From Pseudomonadota bacterium (GTDB lineage: Bacteria > Pseudomonadota > Gammaproteobacteria > Burkholderiales > Burkholderiaceae_C): DNA of 64,000 nucleotides. Below the pieces are notes generated by a model. The model was not told the origin of the DNA. It worked only from the letters and a program-made list of their open reading frames with translations, and did not search any database. This document shows, piece after piece, positions 34,740 through 45,000 of this stretch. The position numbers were made by a program, and so were the translations under genes. The stretch spans positions 22,068 to 86,067 of the forward strand of contig JAJXTO010000001.1 in NCBI GenBank assembly GCA_021783695.1, in the 5' to 3' direction. Within the stretch, counting starts at the first letter, position 1, and each line of letters begins with the position of its first letter.

Positions 34740-35513
34740 TTGGCGCAGATTTTTTGCATCGCAAATCAAAAAGGCGGGGTCGGCAAAACCACCACCAGCG
34801 TCAACCTGGCCGCTGCATTGGCGCGCATCGGCCAGCGAGTCTTGCTGGTCGATATGGACCCGCAGGGCAACGCCACCATGGGATCGGGGATCAACAAGCA
34901 CGCCCTCACCGCCTCGGTCTATGAAGTGTTGATCGGCCAAGCCACACTGACGCAGGCGTGCCGGCACAGCGCAAAATCGGGCTATGACGTGGTCGGCGCC
35001 AACCGCGAACTCGCTGGCGCCGAGGTGGAACTGGTCGATCAGCCACAACGCGAGCGCCGCCTCAAATCAGCCCTCGCCACAGTCGCCTCAAACTACGACT
35101 TCATCCTGATCGACAGTCCGCCCGCCCTCGGACTGCTCACCCTCAACGGTCTGTGCGCGGCGCACGGTGTCATCGTGCCCATGCAGTGCGAATACTTCGC
35201 GCTCGAAGGCCTGTCCGATCTGGTCAACACCATCAAGCAGGTGCATGCCAACCTCAACCGTGATCTGCGCATCATCGGCCTGCTGCGGGTGATGTTCGAT
35301 CCGCGCATCACCCTGCAGCAGCAGGTCAGCGAGCAGATCAAGGGACATTTCGGCGACAAGGTGTTTAACACCGTCATTCCGCGCAATGTCCGGCTGGCAG
35401 AAGCGCCCAGCTACGGCTTGCCCGGCGTGGTCTTCGACCCCATCAGCCGCGGCGCCAAGGCCTTCACCGAATTCGCGCAGGAAATGGTGGATCGGCTGGC
35501 TGTTCCCGCGTGA
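34740..35513 (+). CDS. parA: Chromosome-partitioning ATPase ParA (Soj)
   Basis: The 257-residue Walker-type ATPase has the deviant Walker A block IANQKGGVGKTTTSVNLAAA at the start, LLVDMDPQGNATMGSG, and IDSPPALGLLTLNGLCAA, as in chromosomal Soj proteins. It has no N-terminal helix-turn-helix, unlike plasmid ParA of type Ia. The start is TTG at 34740, with TGGAGA upstream and the conserved MAQIFCIANQK beginning there. ParB is encoded downstream, with one unrelated hydrolase gene between them. Confidence 0.96.
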   Translation: MAQIFCIANQKGGVGKTTTSVNLAAALARIGQRVLLVDMDPQGNATMGSGINKHALTASVYEVLIGQATLTQACRHSAKSGYDVVGANRELAGAEVELVDQPQRERRLKSALATVASNYDFILIDSPPALGLLTLNGLCAAHGVIVPMQCEYFALEGLSDLVNTIKQVHANLNRDLRIIGLLRVMFDPRITLQQQVSEQIKGHFGDKVFNTVIPRNVRLAEAPSYGLPGVVFDPISRGAKAFTEFAQEMVDRLAVPA

Positions 35514-36100
35514 TGCAACCACCTTCCCCCGTTCCAATGCGCATCCTGCTGCTGCCAGGCTGGCTGGGTTCCGCCAGCGGGCACTGGCAACGGCGCTGGC
35601 AATGTCTGTATGGCGATGAATTGGTGGAACAGGCGGATTGGCTCACCCCGCGCCGGGGGGACTGGATCGCCCGGCTGGAAGACGTCATCCTCGCCCAGCC
35701 CGGCCCGGTCGCACTCGTCGCCCACAGTCTGGGCTGCCACCTGGCCGCGGCCTGGGCGGTGAGCAGCAGGCATGTCCAGCGCGTCACCTGCGCCCTGCTG
35801 GTCGCCCCGCCCGATCTGGCAGATCCCAACTTACCGTCCGCCCTGCTGCCGTGGCAACGGCCCCTGCCCGCGCAGGCGCTGCCTTTCACAGCAACCGTAG
35901 TGGCCAGCGCGGATGATCCGTATTGCGGCACTTATGCCGCGCAACACCTGGCCAGCCGATGGAGGGCCGACTGCGTCTACCTCGGTGCGCTTGGCCATAT
36001 CAACGCCGACTCCGGCCTGGGAGACTGGCCGCAAGGCCGGGCCCTGCTGCAAGCCGTCTTGCAGCGCAGCAGGCACAATGTCGTCCCTTCTCCGGTTTGA
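35513..36100 (+). CDS. RBBP9/YdeN-type alpha/beta hydrolase
   Basis: The 195-residue protein shows LLLPGWLGSASGHWQ, the nucleophile elbow VALVAHSLGCHLAAAW (Ser about residue 74), the Asp region VVASADDPYCG and the final His in LGALGHINADSGLGDW. This is the RBBP9/YdeN serine hydrolase arrangement. The substrate is unknown. The ATG at 35513 shares one base with the parA stop (TGATG), so translation is coupled. Its position between parA and parB recurs in Burkholderiales and probably reflects shared expression rather than a segregation role. Confidence 0.88.
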   Translation: MQPPSPVPMRILLLPGWLGSASGHWQRRWQCLYGDELVEQADWLTPRRGDWIARLEDVILAQPGPVALVAHSLGCHLAAAWAVSSRHVQRVTCALLVAPPDLADPNLPSALLPWQRPLPAQALPFTATVVASADDPYCGTYAAQHLASRWRADCVYLGALGHINADSGLGDWPQGRALLQAVLQRSRHNVVPSPV

Positions 36101-36121
36101 CCGGGCAACATCCCCACGCTC

Positions 36122-37021
36122 ATGGCAACAAAAAAACCCAAAGGACTCGGCCGCGGGCTCGACTCCTTGCTCGGCCCCTCGGTTGAACTGTCCGAGCTGG
36201 ACGCCGCCGCCCTGCGCGAACTGCGCCTGGACGATCTGGTGCCCGGCCGCTACCAGCCCCGCACCCAGATGGACGAAGGCGCGCTGTACGAGCTGGCGCA
36301 AAGCATCAAGGCGCAAGGCGTGATGCAGCCCGTGCTGGTCCGCGCCCTGCCGGACGGGCGCTATGAAATCATCGCCGGCGAACGCCGCACCCGCGCCGCG
36401 CGCCTGGCCGGGCTCGATACCGTGCCCGCGCTGGTCAAGGACGCCGACGACCGCGCCGCCCTGGCGATGGCGCTGATCGAAAATCTGCAGCGCGAAGACC
36501 TGAACCCGCTGGAAGAAGCCCGCGGCATTGCCCGGCTGATCGAGGAATTCGGCCACACCCACGAGCAGGCCGGGCAGGCCGTCGGCCGCTCGCGCACCGC
36601 GACCAGCAATCTGCTGCGTCTGCTCAATCTGGCAGACGCGGTGCAAACCATGCTGCTGGCCGGCGACCTCGACATGGGCCATGCACGCGCGTTGCTGGCA
36701 CTCGACAAGGCGCAGCAGGTGCAGGCAGCGCAACACATCCTGGCCAAGCGCCTGAGCGTGCGCGAGGCCGAGCGACTGGTCAGCCGCACACAGCAGGAAC
36801 AGAGCGCGGCAAGCGCGCCGAAAAAAGCCAAGGCGGTCAAAGACCGCGACTGGCAGCGCCTGGAAGAGGAGCTGTCCGAGCGCTTCACCGCACCCGTCGA
36901 AATTCGGAGCAAGGCGGCGCGCAAAGGTCAGCAGAACGGCGAAATCGCCATCCGCTTTTCCTCGCTGGACGAACTCGACGGCCTGCTCGCCCTGCTCCGG
37001 GGTGGCACCTCGGGAGGATGA
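36122..37021 (+). CDS. parB: Chromosome-partitioning protein ParB (Spo0J)
   Basis: The 299-residue protein binds parS and spreads as a CTP-dependent clamp. Near the N-terminus it reads KPKGLGRGLDSLLGPS. Then come the ParB nuclease-like fold with the CTP-binding block YEIIAGERRTRAARLAGLD (GERRxRA), ALIENLQREDLNPLEEARG, and the helix-turn-helix HEQAGQAVGRSRTATSNLLR. A C-terminal dimer domain ends at LLALLRGGTSGG. Two parS sites lie 1.4 and 4.1 kb upstream. Confidence 0.97.
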   Translation: MATKKPKGLGRGLDSLLGPSVELSELDAAALRELRLDDLVPGRYQPRTQMDEGALYELAQSIKAQGVMQPVLVRALPDGRYEIIAGERRTRAARLAGLDTVPALVKDADDRAALAMALIENLQREDLNPLEEARGIARLIEEFGHTHEQAGQAVGRSRTATSNLLRLLNLADAVQTMLLAGDLDMGHARALLALDKAQQVQAAQHILAKRLSVREAERLVSRTQQEQSAASAPKKAKAVKDRDWQRLEEELSERFTAPVEIRSKAARKGQQNGEIAIRFSSLDELDGLLALLRGGTSGG

Positions 37022-37276
37022 GCGTCGCTGCGGATGCCGCTGCTCAGAGCGCCATTTTATCTAATGACGGATAAGTTCTAAGTCCCATTTCTGCGTATCC
37101 CATCTTGCATCCTCCATAAAACGATGACTTCCTGGCTGGCGTCGGCTGGGGAACGTCTCGCAACCCACTAGGACGCCCAGCGTTTGCATGTACGAATCAC
37201 GATGGAGACATCTTATTGCGAATCGTTCTTGTTCGCAGGAAGGCGCACGATTCCTGTGGGTTAGCACGCAGGGCGA
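37022..37276. other. AT-richer intergenic stretch between parB and the GGDEF gene
   Basis: The stretch is AT-richer than its surroundings and sits between two convergent genes. A minus-strand open frame (37061-37267) ends with WDTQKWDLELIRH, and AGGATGCAAGATGGG could start a shorter one. I recognise no gene. It may be a decayed mobile-element end. No terminator hairpin with a T-run is apparent. Confidence 0.3.
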
Positions 37277-38866
37277 TCAGGCGCAGTACATCTCGCTGCG
37301 ATTGCGCCCGCCCTGCTTGGCGCGGTACATCGCCTGATCGGCCATGGACAACACCGAGTCGATGCTCTGGATGGGCGCATCGCAGCCAGCAATCCCCAGA
37401 CTCAGGCTGAGCCGCACGACCCCGGCGGAGGTGTGGAACGGATGCGCCGCAACGAATTCGCGCACCCGCTCGGCAATTTCCAGCGCCTGCGCTGCCCGGG
37501 TATGCGACAGCAGGATGCAGAACTCCTCGCCGCCCATGCGCGCAAAGACATCGCCGTCGCGCAGCAGCGAGAGCACCACTTGCGCAAACTCCACCAGCAC
37601 CTCGTCGCCAACAGGATGGCCATGCCGGTCGTTGATCTGCTTGAAGTGGTCGAGGTCGAGCAGCAGCACGCAGGGGCCCTGGCTGCCAGCGGGCGCATCC
37701 TGAATCGCGCGCTCGACAGCGGCGAAAAAGCCGCGCCGGTTTTGCAGGCCCGTGAGTGGATCGGTGTATGCGAGTGCGCGCAGCTGATGCTCCAGGTTCT
37801 TTTGCGCGGAAATTTCCACCATGCCGGTAACCACACAGTCTTCCCCGGCAAAGCGCACCCGCCGCGTGGACACCAGCACATCGACCGGCGGGCCTTCGAC
37901 GGTCTTCAGCCGCACTTCCATCTGCCGCACTGCGCCTTCGAGCTGCAGCCGCGCCAGCAACTGCGCGCGCTGCGCCGGGTCGGCGTAGAAGTTCGTGGTG
38001 ACAATGTCGTCGGACAGCCGATTGGCCGGGTCGATCAGCGTCTTGGCCGCAGCGTTGTAGCGCAGCACTCGGGAATCGGACAGCCGCGCCAGCACCAGAG
38101 GCATGGGTGTGGCGTCGAACAGGCGCTCCAGGTTCTCCTCGCTCTGCTCGGCGTGACGCCGGGCTTCCTCCGCCGCGCGCGCTTCGCGCTGCAGCCGCTG
38201 CCGGTCGAGCCAGGCCAGGCGCATGCTCCGGCTGAGCGACACCGCGATCTGCCATCCGGCCAGATTGGCAAAACCGAACAACACCGCGGCAATGCTGACG
38301 AACTTCGCATCGAAGTGCAGCGACGTCCAGACCACGACGGCGAACAGGGTGGTGAACACCCCGCCCACCCACAGCGCTTCGCGCCGCAGGATGGGCACAT
38401 AGGCATAGCCCGCGAAAATCAGCGCCAGCGCAGTGATCGAGTGGTAATCTGCGCTACCGCCATAGGCCAGCACCACCAGCAGGAACAGCACCATGATGCT
38501 CAGCTCAAAGCCGAACAGCAAGGTGGCCACGCGGCGCACATGCTCCACATGCCCGGCCTTGCCCAGACGCGCCAGACCGATTCCCCAGGCCAGAATGGCA
38601 AACCGCGCAGTCAGCAAGCTCCAGTACACCCAGGTGGCCCCCAGAACGGCCAGGTCGGTGAAGGTGGCAAAAAGGAAGGCGAGCGAACCATAAAGTCCGA
38701 TTTGCCGCACACGCGGCCCCAGGCTCGGCCATTCCGCACGCACGAAGGCCTCTTCCTGCGCCGCGTCCACGAACAAACCGTCAGCGCCGATTCGCCATTG
38801 CGCATCCGAGTCAGCGGAGAAAGGGTCGGTTGCCATGAAATCGGTCAGAGGCGGCGCAGTCAGCAT
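37277..38866 (-). CDS. Membrane-anchored diguanylate cyclase with PAS domain
   Basis: The 529-residue protein has about six membrane helices between residues 55 and 210. A coiled-coil linker follows (LDRQRLQREARAAEEARRHA), then a PAS domain (LERLFDATPMPLVLARLSDS) and a GGDEF domain starting at AYTDPLTGLQNRRGFFAAVE. The catalytic motif is GGEEF (about residue 445) and is therefore active-type. An RxxD inhibitory site (RDGD) stands five residues before it, so the product c-di-GMP should feed back. No EAL domain follows. The first ATG (38866) is used; 38836 is an alternative start. Confidence 0.92.
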   Translation of the reverse strand: MLTAPPLTDFMATDPFSADSDAQWRIGADGLFVDAAQEEAFVRAEWPSLGPRVRQIGLYGSLAFLFATFTDLAVLGATWVYWSLLTARFAILAWGIGLARLGKAGHVEHVRRVATLLFGFELSIMVLFLLVVLAYGGSADYHSITALALIFAGYAYVPILRREALWVGGVFTTLFAVVVWTSLHFDAKFVSIAAVLFGFANLAGWQIAVSLSRSMRLAWLDRQRLQREARAAEEARRHAEQSEENLERLFDATPMPLVLARLSDSRVLRYNAAAKTLIDPANRLSDDIVTTNFYADPAQRAQLLARLQLEGAVRQMEVRLKTVEGPPVDVLVSTRRVRFAGEDCVVTGMVEISAQKNLEHQLRALAYTDPLTGLQNRRGFFAAVERAIQDAPAGSQGPCVLLLDLDHFKQINDRHGHPVGDEVLVEFAQVVLSLLRDGDVFARMGGEEFCILLSHTRAAQALEIAERVREFVAAHPFHTSAGVVRLSLSLGIAGCDAPIQSIDSVLSMADQAMYRAKQGGRNRSEMYCA

Positions 38867-39066
38867 CCAAAGACGCTCGCACGCAAAGTCACGTCTTCAT
38901 CGTATTCTGAAAATCGCACGGTTTGCCAGCGCGAACCGCACGACAGTGGAATAGTTCACGGTTCGGACAAGAGTCGGTGTGCACACCCGCCAGTCCCAAG
39001 CCCTCTCATCGAACCGCGGCGAAAATAAACGGCAATCATCGCATCTCCACCTCTTCCTGCAGCGCA

Positions 39067-42000
39067 ATGACCCCCAGCCCGACCCGCTCGATATTTGAAA
39101 ACGCCACCGCGTCGCACGCCGCAGCGGCGTTCGCGTTGAGCCACGCGCAGCAGGACATCCTGCTGCGACAGGAACTGCTCGGCAGCGCCATCTACACCAT
39201 CGGCCTGACCATTACGATCGACGGTGAACTCGATATTCCCATGCTGCAGCGGGCCCTGCAGGACGTGGTCGCCGCCGAGCCCATGCTGCGCGCACGGGTG
39301 ATCGCCACGCCTGACGGCCCGAGATGGCAGGTCGCCGACGCGCTGGAGTGGGCACTGCCCTACACCGACTGCCTCGCCCTCACCGGATCGCCGCTGCGCG
39401 CCGCAGAGCACGTCTGCCGCGACATCGCCGCGCTCAAGGCCGAGGGCATCGACCCGGCCGGGCCGACCCTGTGGCGTTTCGCCCTGTACCGCACCGGCCC
39501 CGCACGATTTGAATGGCTGCTGTGCTTCAACCACGTCCTGCTCGACGGCTATGGCGTCATGCTGATTGGGCAACGCGTCTGTCATCGCTATAACGCACTT
39601 CTCTGCGGCGACACCTCCGCCCTGGAGTCCGGCCCCAGCTACGCCCGTTTTGTCGAGCGTGAGAACAACGAGGCGCAATCGCCACGCCACGCGCGCAACC
39701 GAACGTTCTGGGAGGAGCGGCTGGCCGCGTTCGATTCCACGGCAGCAGCGGCGTCCGCGTCCGATCTGCAGGCCCTTCCCGTCCCGGCGCAGCACCGGTG
39801 GGAAGTCAGCATCGCGCGCTGGCAACGCTACCTGGAGATAGCCTCTGCACATGGCCTGTCACCCGCGCAGGCGGTGATGTTTTTTCTTGCCAGCTATCTG
39901 TCCAAGGTTTCAGGCCAGAGCGACATCCTCATTGGCATGCCGCTGCACAACCGCAAAGACGCCATCGACAAACGGACCGTCGGCCTGTTCGTCAACAGCC
40001 TGCCGCTGAGGCTGAGTGCCGACGCGGATGCCACGCTGCCCGACCTGATGCGCGCGCTGGCCGAAGAAACACGGCAACTTCTGCGGCATCAACACTATCC
40101 GCTCGACCGCGTTCTCACCCGCCTGCCGCCCAGACAGGGGATTGCCGGCATGCATTTCGACCTCATGGTGTCGTTCGAGAACTTCGATCCGCACACCACC
40201 CTCGGCACAGCGCGGCTGACCTTCGCTCCGTTCAGCGGCCACCCGGGGTTCGCGCCGGTCGCCGCCTACATCCGGCAGTACGGCGACACCGAGCAACTGC
40301 CCATCGACCTCGTTCTGGACCCCAGAGCGCCGCCCGCGCTGCGGCACACCACCTTTCTCTCGGCACGCCTCGACCAGCATCTCAGCTTCCTGATCGACCA
40401 GCCACAAGGCCGCCTGCGCGATCACGACCTGCTGTCCCCGAACGAACGCGCCGCGCTACTCGCCCTGCAGCCCACACCCGTGCCGCGCGCCGCACCGCAG
40501 TGTCTGCATGCGCTGGTCGCCGAGCAGGCGCGCCGCACCCCGGCGGCCTGCGCCGTCCGGTTCGGCAACGCCCAACTGAGCTACGGCGCGCTGGAACAGG
40601 CGGCCAGCCGTCTGGCCCAGACCCTGCGCGGCCTGGGCGTCGGGCGCGACGTGCTCGTTCCAGTGATGATGGAACGCCGCCCCGAACTCGTGGTGGCGCT
40701 GCTCGGCGTGCTCAAGGCGGGTGGCGCCTATGTGCCACTCGACGCCGATCTGCCCACCGAGCGCCTGCGCCGTATCCTGCAAGAGACGCGGGCGAAGGTG
40801 GTGCTCACCCAGCCCGCGCTGCACCCGGCGCTGCGCGCCGCGAGCACACCGGATGCGCTGCACCTGCTCGACGCCGACCTCCAGCCGGACGCCCCAGCGG
40901 AGCTGCCGCACGACGCCTGCGCCGCAGACGATCTCGGCCTGGTCATTTTCACCTCCGGCTCCACCGGCCAGCCCAAGGGGGTGATGATTTCGCACCGCGC
41001 CCTGTGCAATCACGCGCTGTGGAATCTGCGCGCGGTGGCGTTCGGGCCGCACGACCGTCTGCTGCAAAAGTCCTCACTGAGTTTCGACGCCTCGGTTTCC
41101 GAGTTCTTCGTCCCGCTGCTGTGCGGCGCCGCGGTGCACCTCGCCCCGCCGGGACTGCAGCGCGATCTGCCCGCGCTGCTGCAAACCGTCATCGCCGAGC
41201 AGATCACCCACCTCACCCTGGCACCGTCCACCGCCAAGGCGCTGGTCAACGACCCCGCTTTGCCCGCCTGCACCAGCCTGCGCTGCCTGCAATTCGGCGG
41301 CGAGCCGCTCGAGGCCGTACTGGCCGCACGCTTCCAGTCCTTGCTGCCACACACCCGGCTGCTGAATTTTTACGGCCCCAGCGAAACCACCGAAGACAGC
41401 AGCCTCTATGTGGTGGACGTCCCCATCACCCAGACCAGCGGCAATCTGCCGGTGGGCCGCCCCATCGACAACACCCGCATCTACGTGCTCGACGCGCAGT
41501 TGCGGCAAGTCCCTTTCGATGTGATCGGCGAAGTCTGCATCGCTGGTGCGGGGGTGGCGCGCGGCTATCTCGGCCAGCCCGAACTGAGCGCCGAACGCTT
41601 TCTGCCCGACCCGTTCGCGCCCAGCGAGCGCCTGTACAAAACCGGCGATCTGGGCTATTGGTCTGAGCTGGGGCAGCTCCATCTCGCCGGACGCAACGAC
41701 GAGCAGATCAAGATCCGCGGCTTTCGCATCGAAATCGGCGAGGTCGAGCGGCAACTCGCCAGCCATCCCGCGGTTGCGCAGGCGGCCGTCATCCCGTGGA
41801 TGGCCCACGCGGATGATCCGCACCTGGCCGCCTATGTCGTGCTGCGCGAGGGGCAGGAGCACACGCCGATCAGCACGCTGCAACGGGCGCTCAAAGCCAG
41901 CCTGCCCCACTACATGATTCCCGGCGCCTGGCAAATCCTGCCTGCCATGCCCCTGACCGCCAGCGGCAAGATCGACAGGCGCGGCCTGCCCGCGCCCCAG

Positions 42001-45000
42001 CTTCAGGCCGCGCCACAAGTCCTGCCGCGCCGCATGCCGCGCAGCCCGACCGAACAGACCCTGTGGACCCTCTGGAGCGAGGTGCTGCACACAGACGCTT
42101 TCGGCATCGACGACCATTTCTTCGACCTGGGCGGCCACTCGCTCACCCTGACCCAGGTGCGCTCGCGCATCCACGCGGTATTCGGCATCGAACTGCCTCT
42201 GGCCGATCTGTTCACCCACCTGAGCATTGCCGAACTGGCCGTGCATGTCGATCAGCAGCAGCAAGGCCAGCATCTGGTCGCGTCCATCGTGCCTGTGCGC
42301 CGCGACGGCCCGTTGCCCACTTCGCTGTCCCAGCGCCGTATGTGGGTCATTCAGCACTTTCACCCCGAGTCCGTGGCCTACAACGTCACCGCGCCCTTGC
42401 GGCTTCGTGGCCCGCTGGACATCGCGCAGTTCCAGCGCGCCCTGACCCTGCTCATCGCGCGCCACGAAGCCCTGCGCACCCAGTTTGCCCTGCGCGATCA
42501 GGAGCCGGTGCAGATCATCCTTGCGCATCTGCCCGCTGCGCTGGAGATCATCGACCTGCGGCACGTGGAGGAACACACACGCGATGCCGCCGCGCGGCAG
42601 GCGGCAACCGCGTTCGCTGCCAGGCCCTTCGATCTGTCCGCCGCCCCGCTGTACCGCGTCGCCCTCATGCAACTCCGCGAGAACGAGCATGTGCTGATCT
42701 GGGTGTTGCACCACACCATTGCCGACAACTGGGCGCTGGCCGTGCTGTCGCGCGATGCCATGCAGATCTACGCCGGACTGTTGCAGGGCCACACCACCCT
42801 GGCCGACATGGGTCTGCCCCCGCTGCAGATCCAGTATGCCGACTACGCCGCCTGGCAGCGCAGCGCGCCCGCCGCCGCTGCGCGTGAGGCGCACTTGGCC
42901 TACTGGATGCGGCGCCTGCAGGGCATGACCGACCTTCCCCTGCCCACCGACTTCCCCCGTCCGGCGCAGCCCAGCTTTGCTGGAAAAACCTTGTTTGTCG
43001 CGCTGCCGCAGAGCCTCCAGCATGCCATGCGCCAGCACAGCGCCCGCCACGGCGTGACCCCGTTCATGCTGCTGCTGGCCAGCTTCAATGTCCTGCTCGC
43101 GCGCATCACCCGCAGCGCGGACATCGCCGTGGGCACGCCCATTGCCAACCGCCACCACGCCGCCACAGAGCAGCTCGTCGGCACCCTGGTCAACACCCTG
43201 GTGATGCGCAACACCGTGGATACCGATACCCGCTTCGACCAGCTCCTGCAGCAGGTGCGCGACACCGCGCTGGCGGCATATGCCCACCAGGACGCGCCCT
43301 TTGATGAACTGGTCGAGCGCCTCACCGCCCAGCGCGCCGACCATCCGCAAGGCCTGGTGAGGGTGCTGTTCAATGTGCTCAACGCCCCCATCGGCAAACT
43401 CGCCAGCGTGCCCTTCACCTACGCGGTGTTCGACTTCCAGCGAGTCGCGGCGCAGTTCGACCTGTCCATCCACGTCGACACCGAATTCAGCCGCCACATC
43501 CAGCTCGAATACGCCACCGAGCTGTTCAGCGACGAAACCGCCCGGCGCCTGCTCGACAGCTATCTGTTCCTCACCGAACAGCTGCTGGCGCAGCCGGGCC
43601 TGCCGCTGTCCGCCCACGCCCTGCTCACCCCGCCGCAGCACGCTCTGCTTGCGCAGTGGAACGCCACCCAGGCCAGCTCCCCCGCGCAGCGCAATCTGCC
43701 TCAGTACCTGCAACTCGACGCCGCCGACAAGCGCGACCGCATCGCCCTCACCGACGCACAGGGCCACCATCTGCGCTACGGCGAACTGCACACCCGCGCC
43801 CAAGGCATTGCGCATCTGCTGCGGCAGCAGGGCATCGGCCGCGGCCACCGCGTGGGCCTCTGCCTGGACCGGAAGACCGACCTGCTTGCCGCACTGCTGG
43901 GCGTGCTGCACGCGGGGGCGGCCTATGTGCCGCTGGACCCCGAATTCCCGGTCGAACGCCTGCGCGACATGGCGGACGACGCGCAGTTGCGCTGCATCCT
44001 CACCCAGAGCGCCCTGCTGCCGCTGCTGGCCGACACCGGCGTGCCGCAACACGCGCTGGACAGCACCGCACTGACGCGCCTGCGCAGCGGCACCGCGCCC
44101 CCCGCAGAGCATGACGCCCAGCCCGACGACCCGGCCTACATGATCTACACCTCCGGCTCCACCGGGAAGCCCAAAGGCGTGCTGGTGCCACACCGCGCGG
44201 TGATCAATTTTCTGCACAGCATGGCGCGAGAACCCGGTCTGCAACCGAATGACGCGCTGCTGGCCGTCACCACCCTGTCGTTCGACATCGCCGTACTCGA
44301 ATTGCTGCTCCCCCTGGCCGTGGGTGCGCGCGTCATCCTCGCCGACCATGCCCAGGCACGCGATCCCTACGCCCTGCGCAACCTGCTGCAAAACAGCGGC
44401 GCCACCGTGCTGCAGGCCACGCCGTCCACCTGGCGCATGCTGCTCGAAACCGGCTGGCCCGGCAACCCGCAGTTGCGCGCCTTCATCGGGGGCGAAACCC
44501 TGCCCGCCGATCTCGCGCCGCGCCTGCTGTCCGCCTGCGCCGAGGTCTGGAACCTCTACGGCCCGACCGAAACCACGGTCTGGTCCACCTGCTGGCGCGT
44601 GCACCCGCAGCAGCCCATCGTGATCGGCCGCCCCATCGCCAATACCCAGGTCTGGGTGCTCGATCCGCAGGGCCAGCCCTGCGCCATCGGCGCTCCGGGC
44701 GAGATCCACATCGGCGGCGACGGCGTGACGCTCGGCTACTTCCGGCGCCCGGAACTCAGCGTCGAGCGCTTCATCCCCGACCCGTTCTCCAAGCCGCCCG
44801 GCGCGCGGCTCTACAAGACCGGCGACCTGGGACGCTGGCGGCATGACGGCCAGCTCGAACATCTCGGCCGCCTCGACCATCAGGTCAAAGTGCGCGGCTT
44901 CCGCATCGAACTGGGCGACATCGAAGCCGCCCTGCGTGCGCAGCCCGGTGTCGCCTCCAGCGTGGCCACCACCTACGCGCCGGCAGCCGACGACCAGCGT

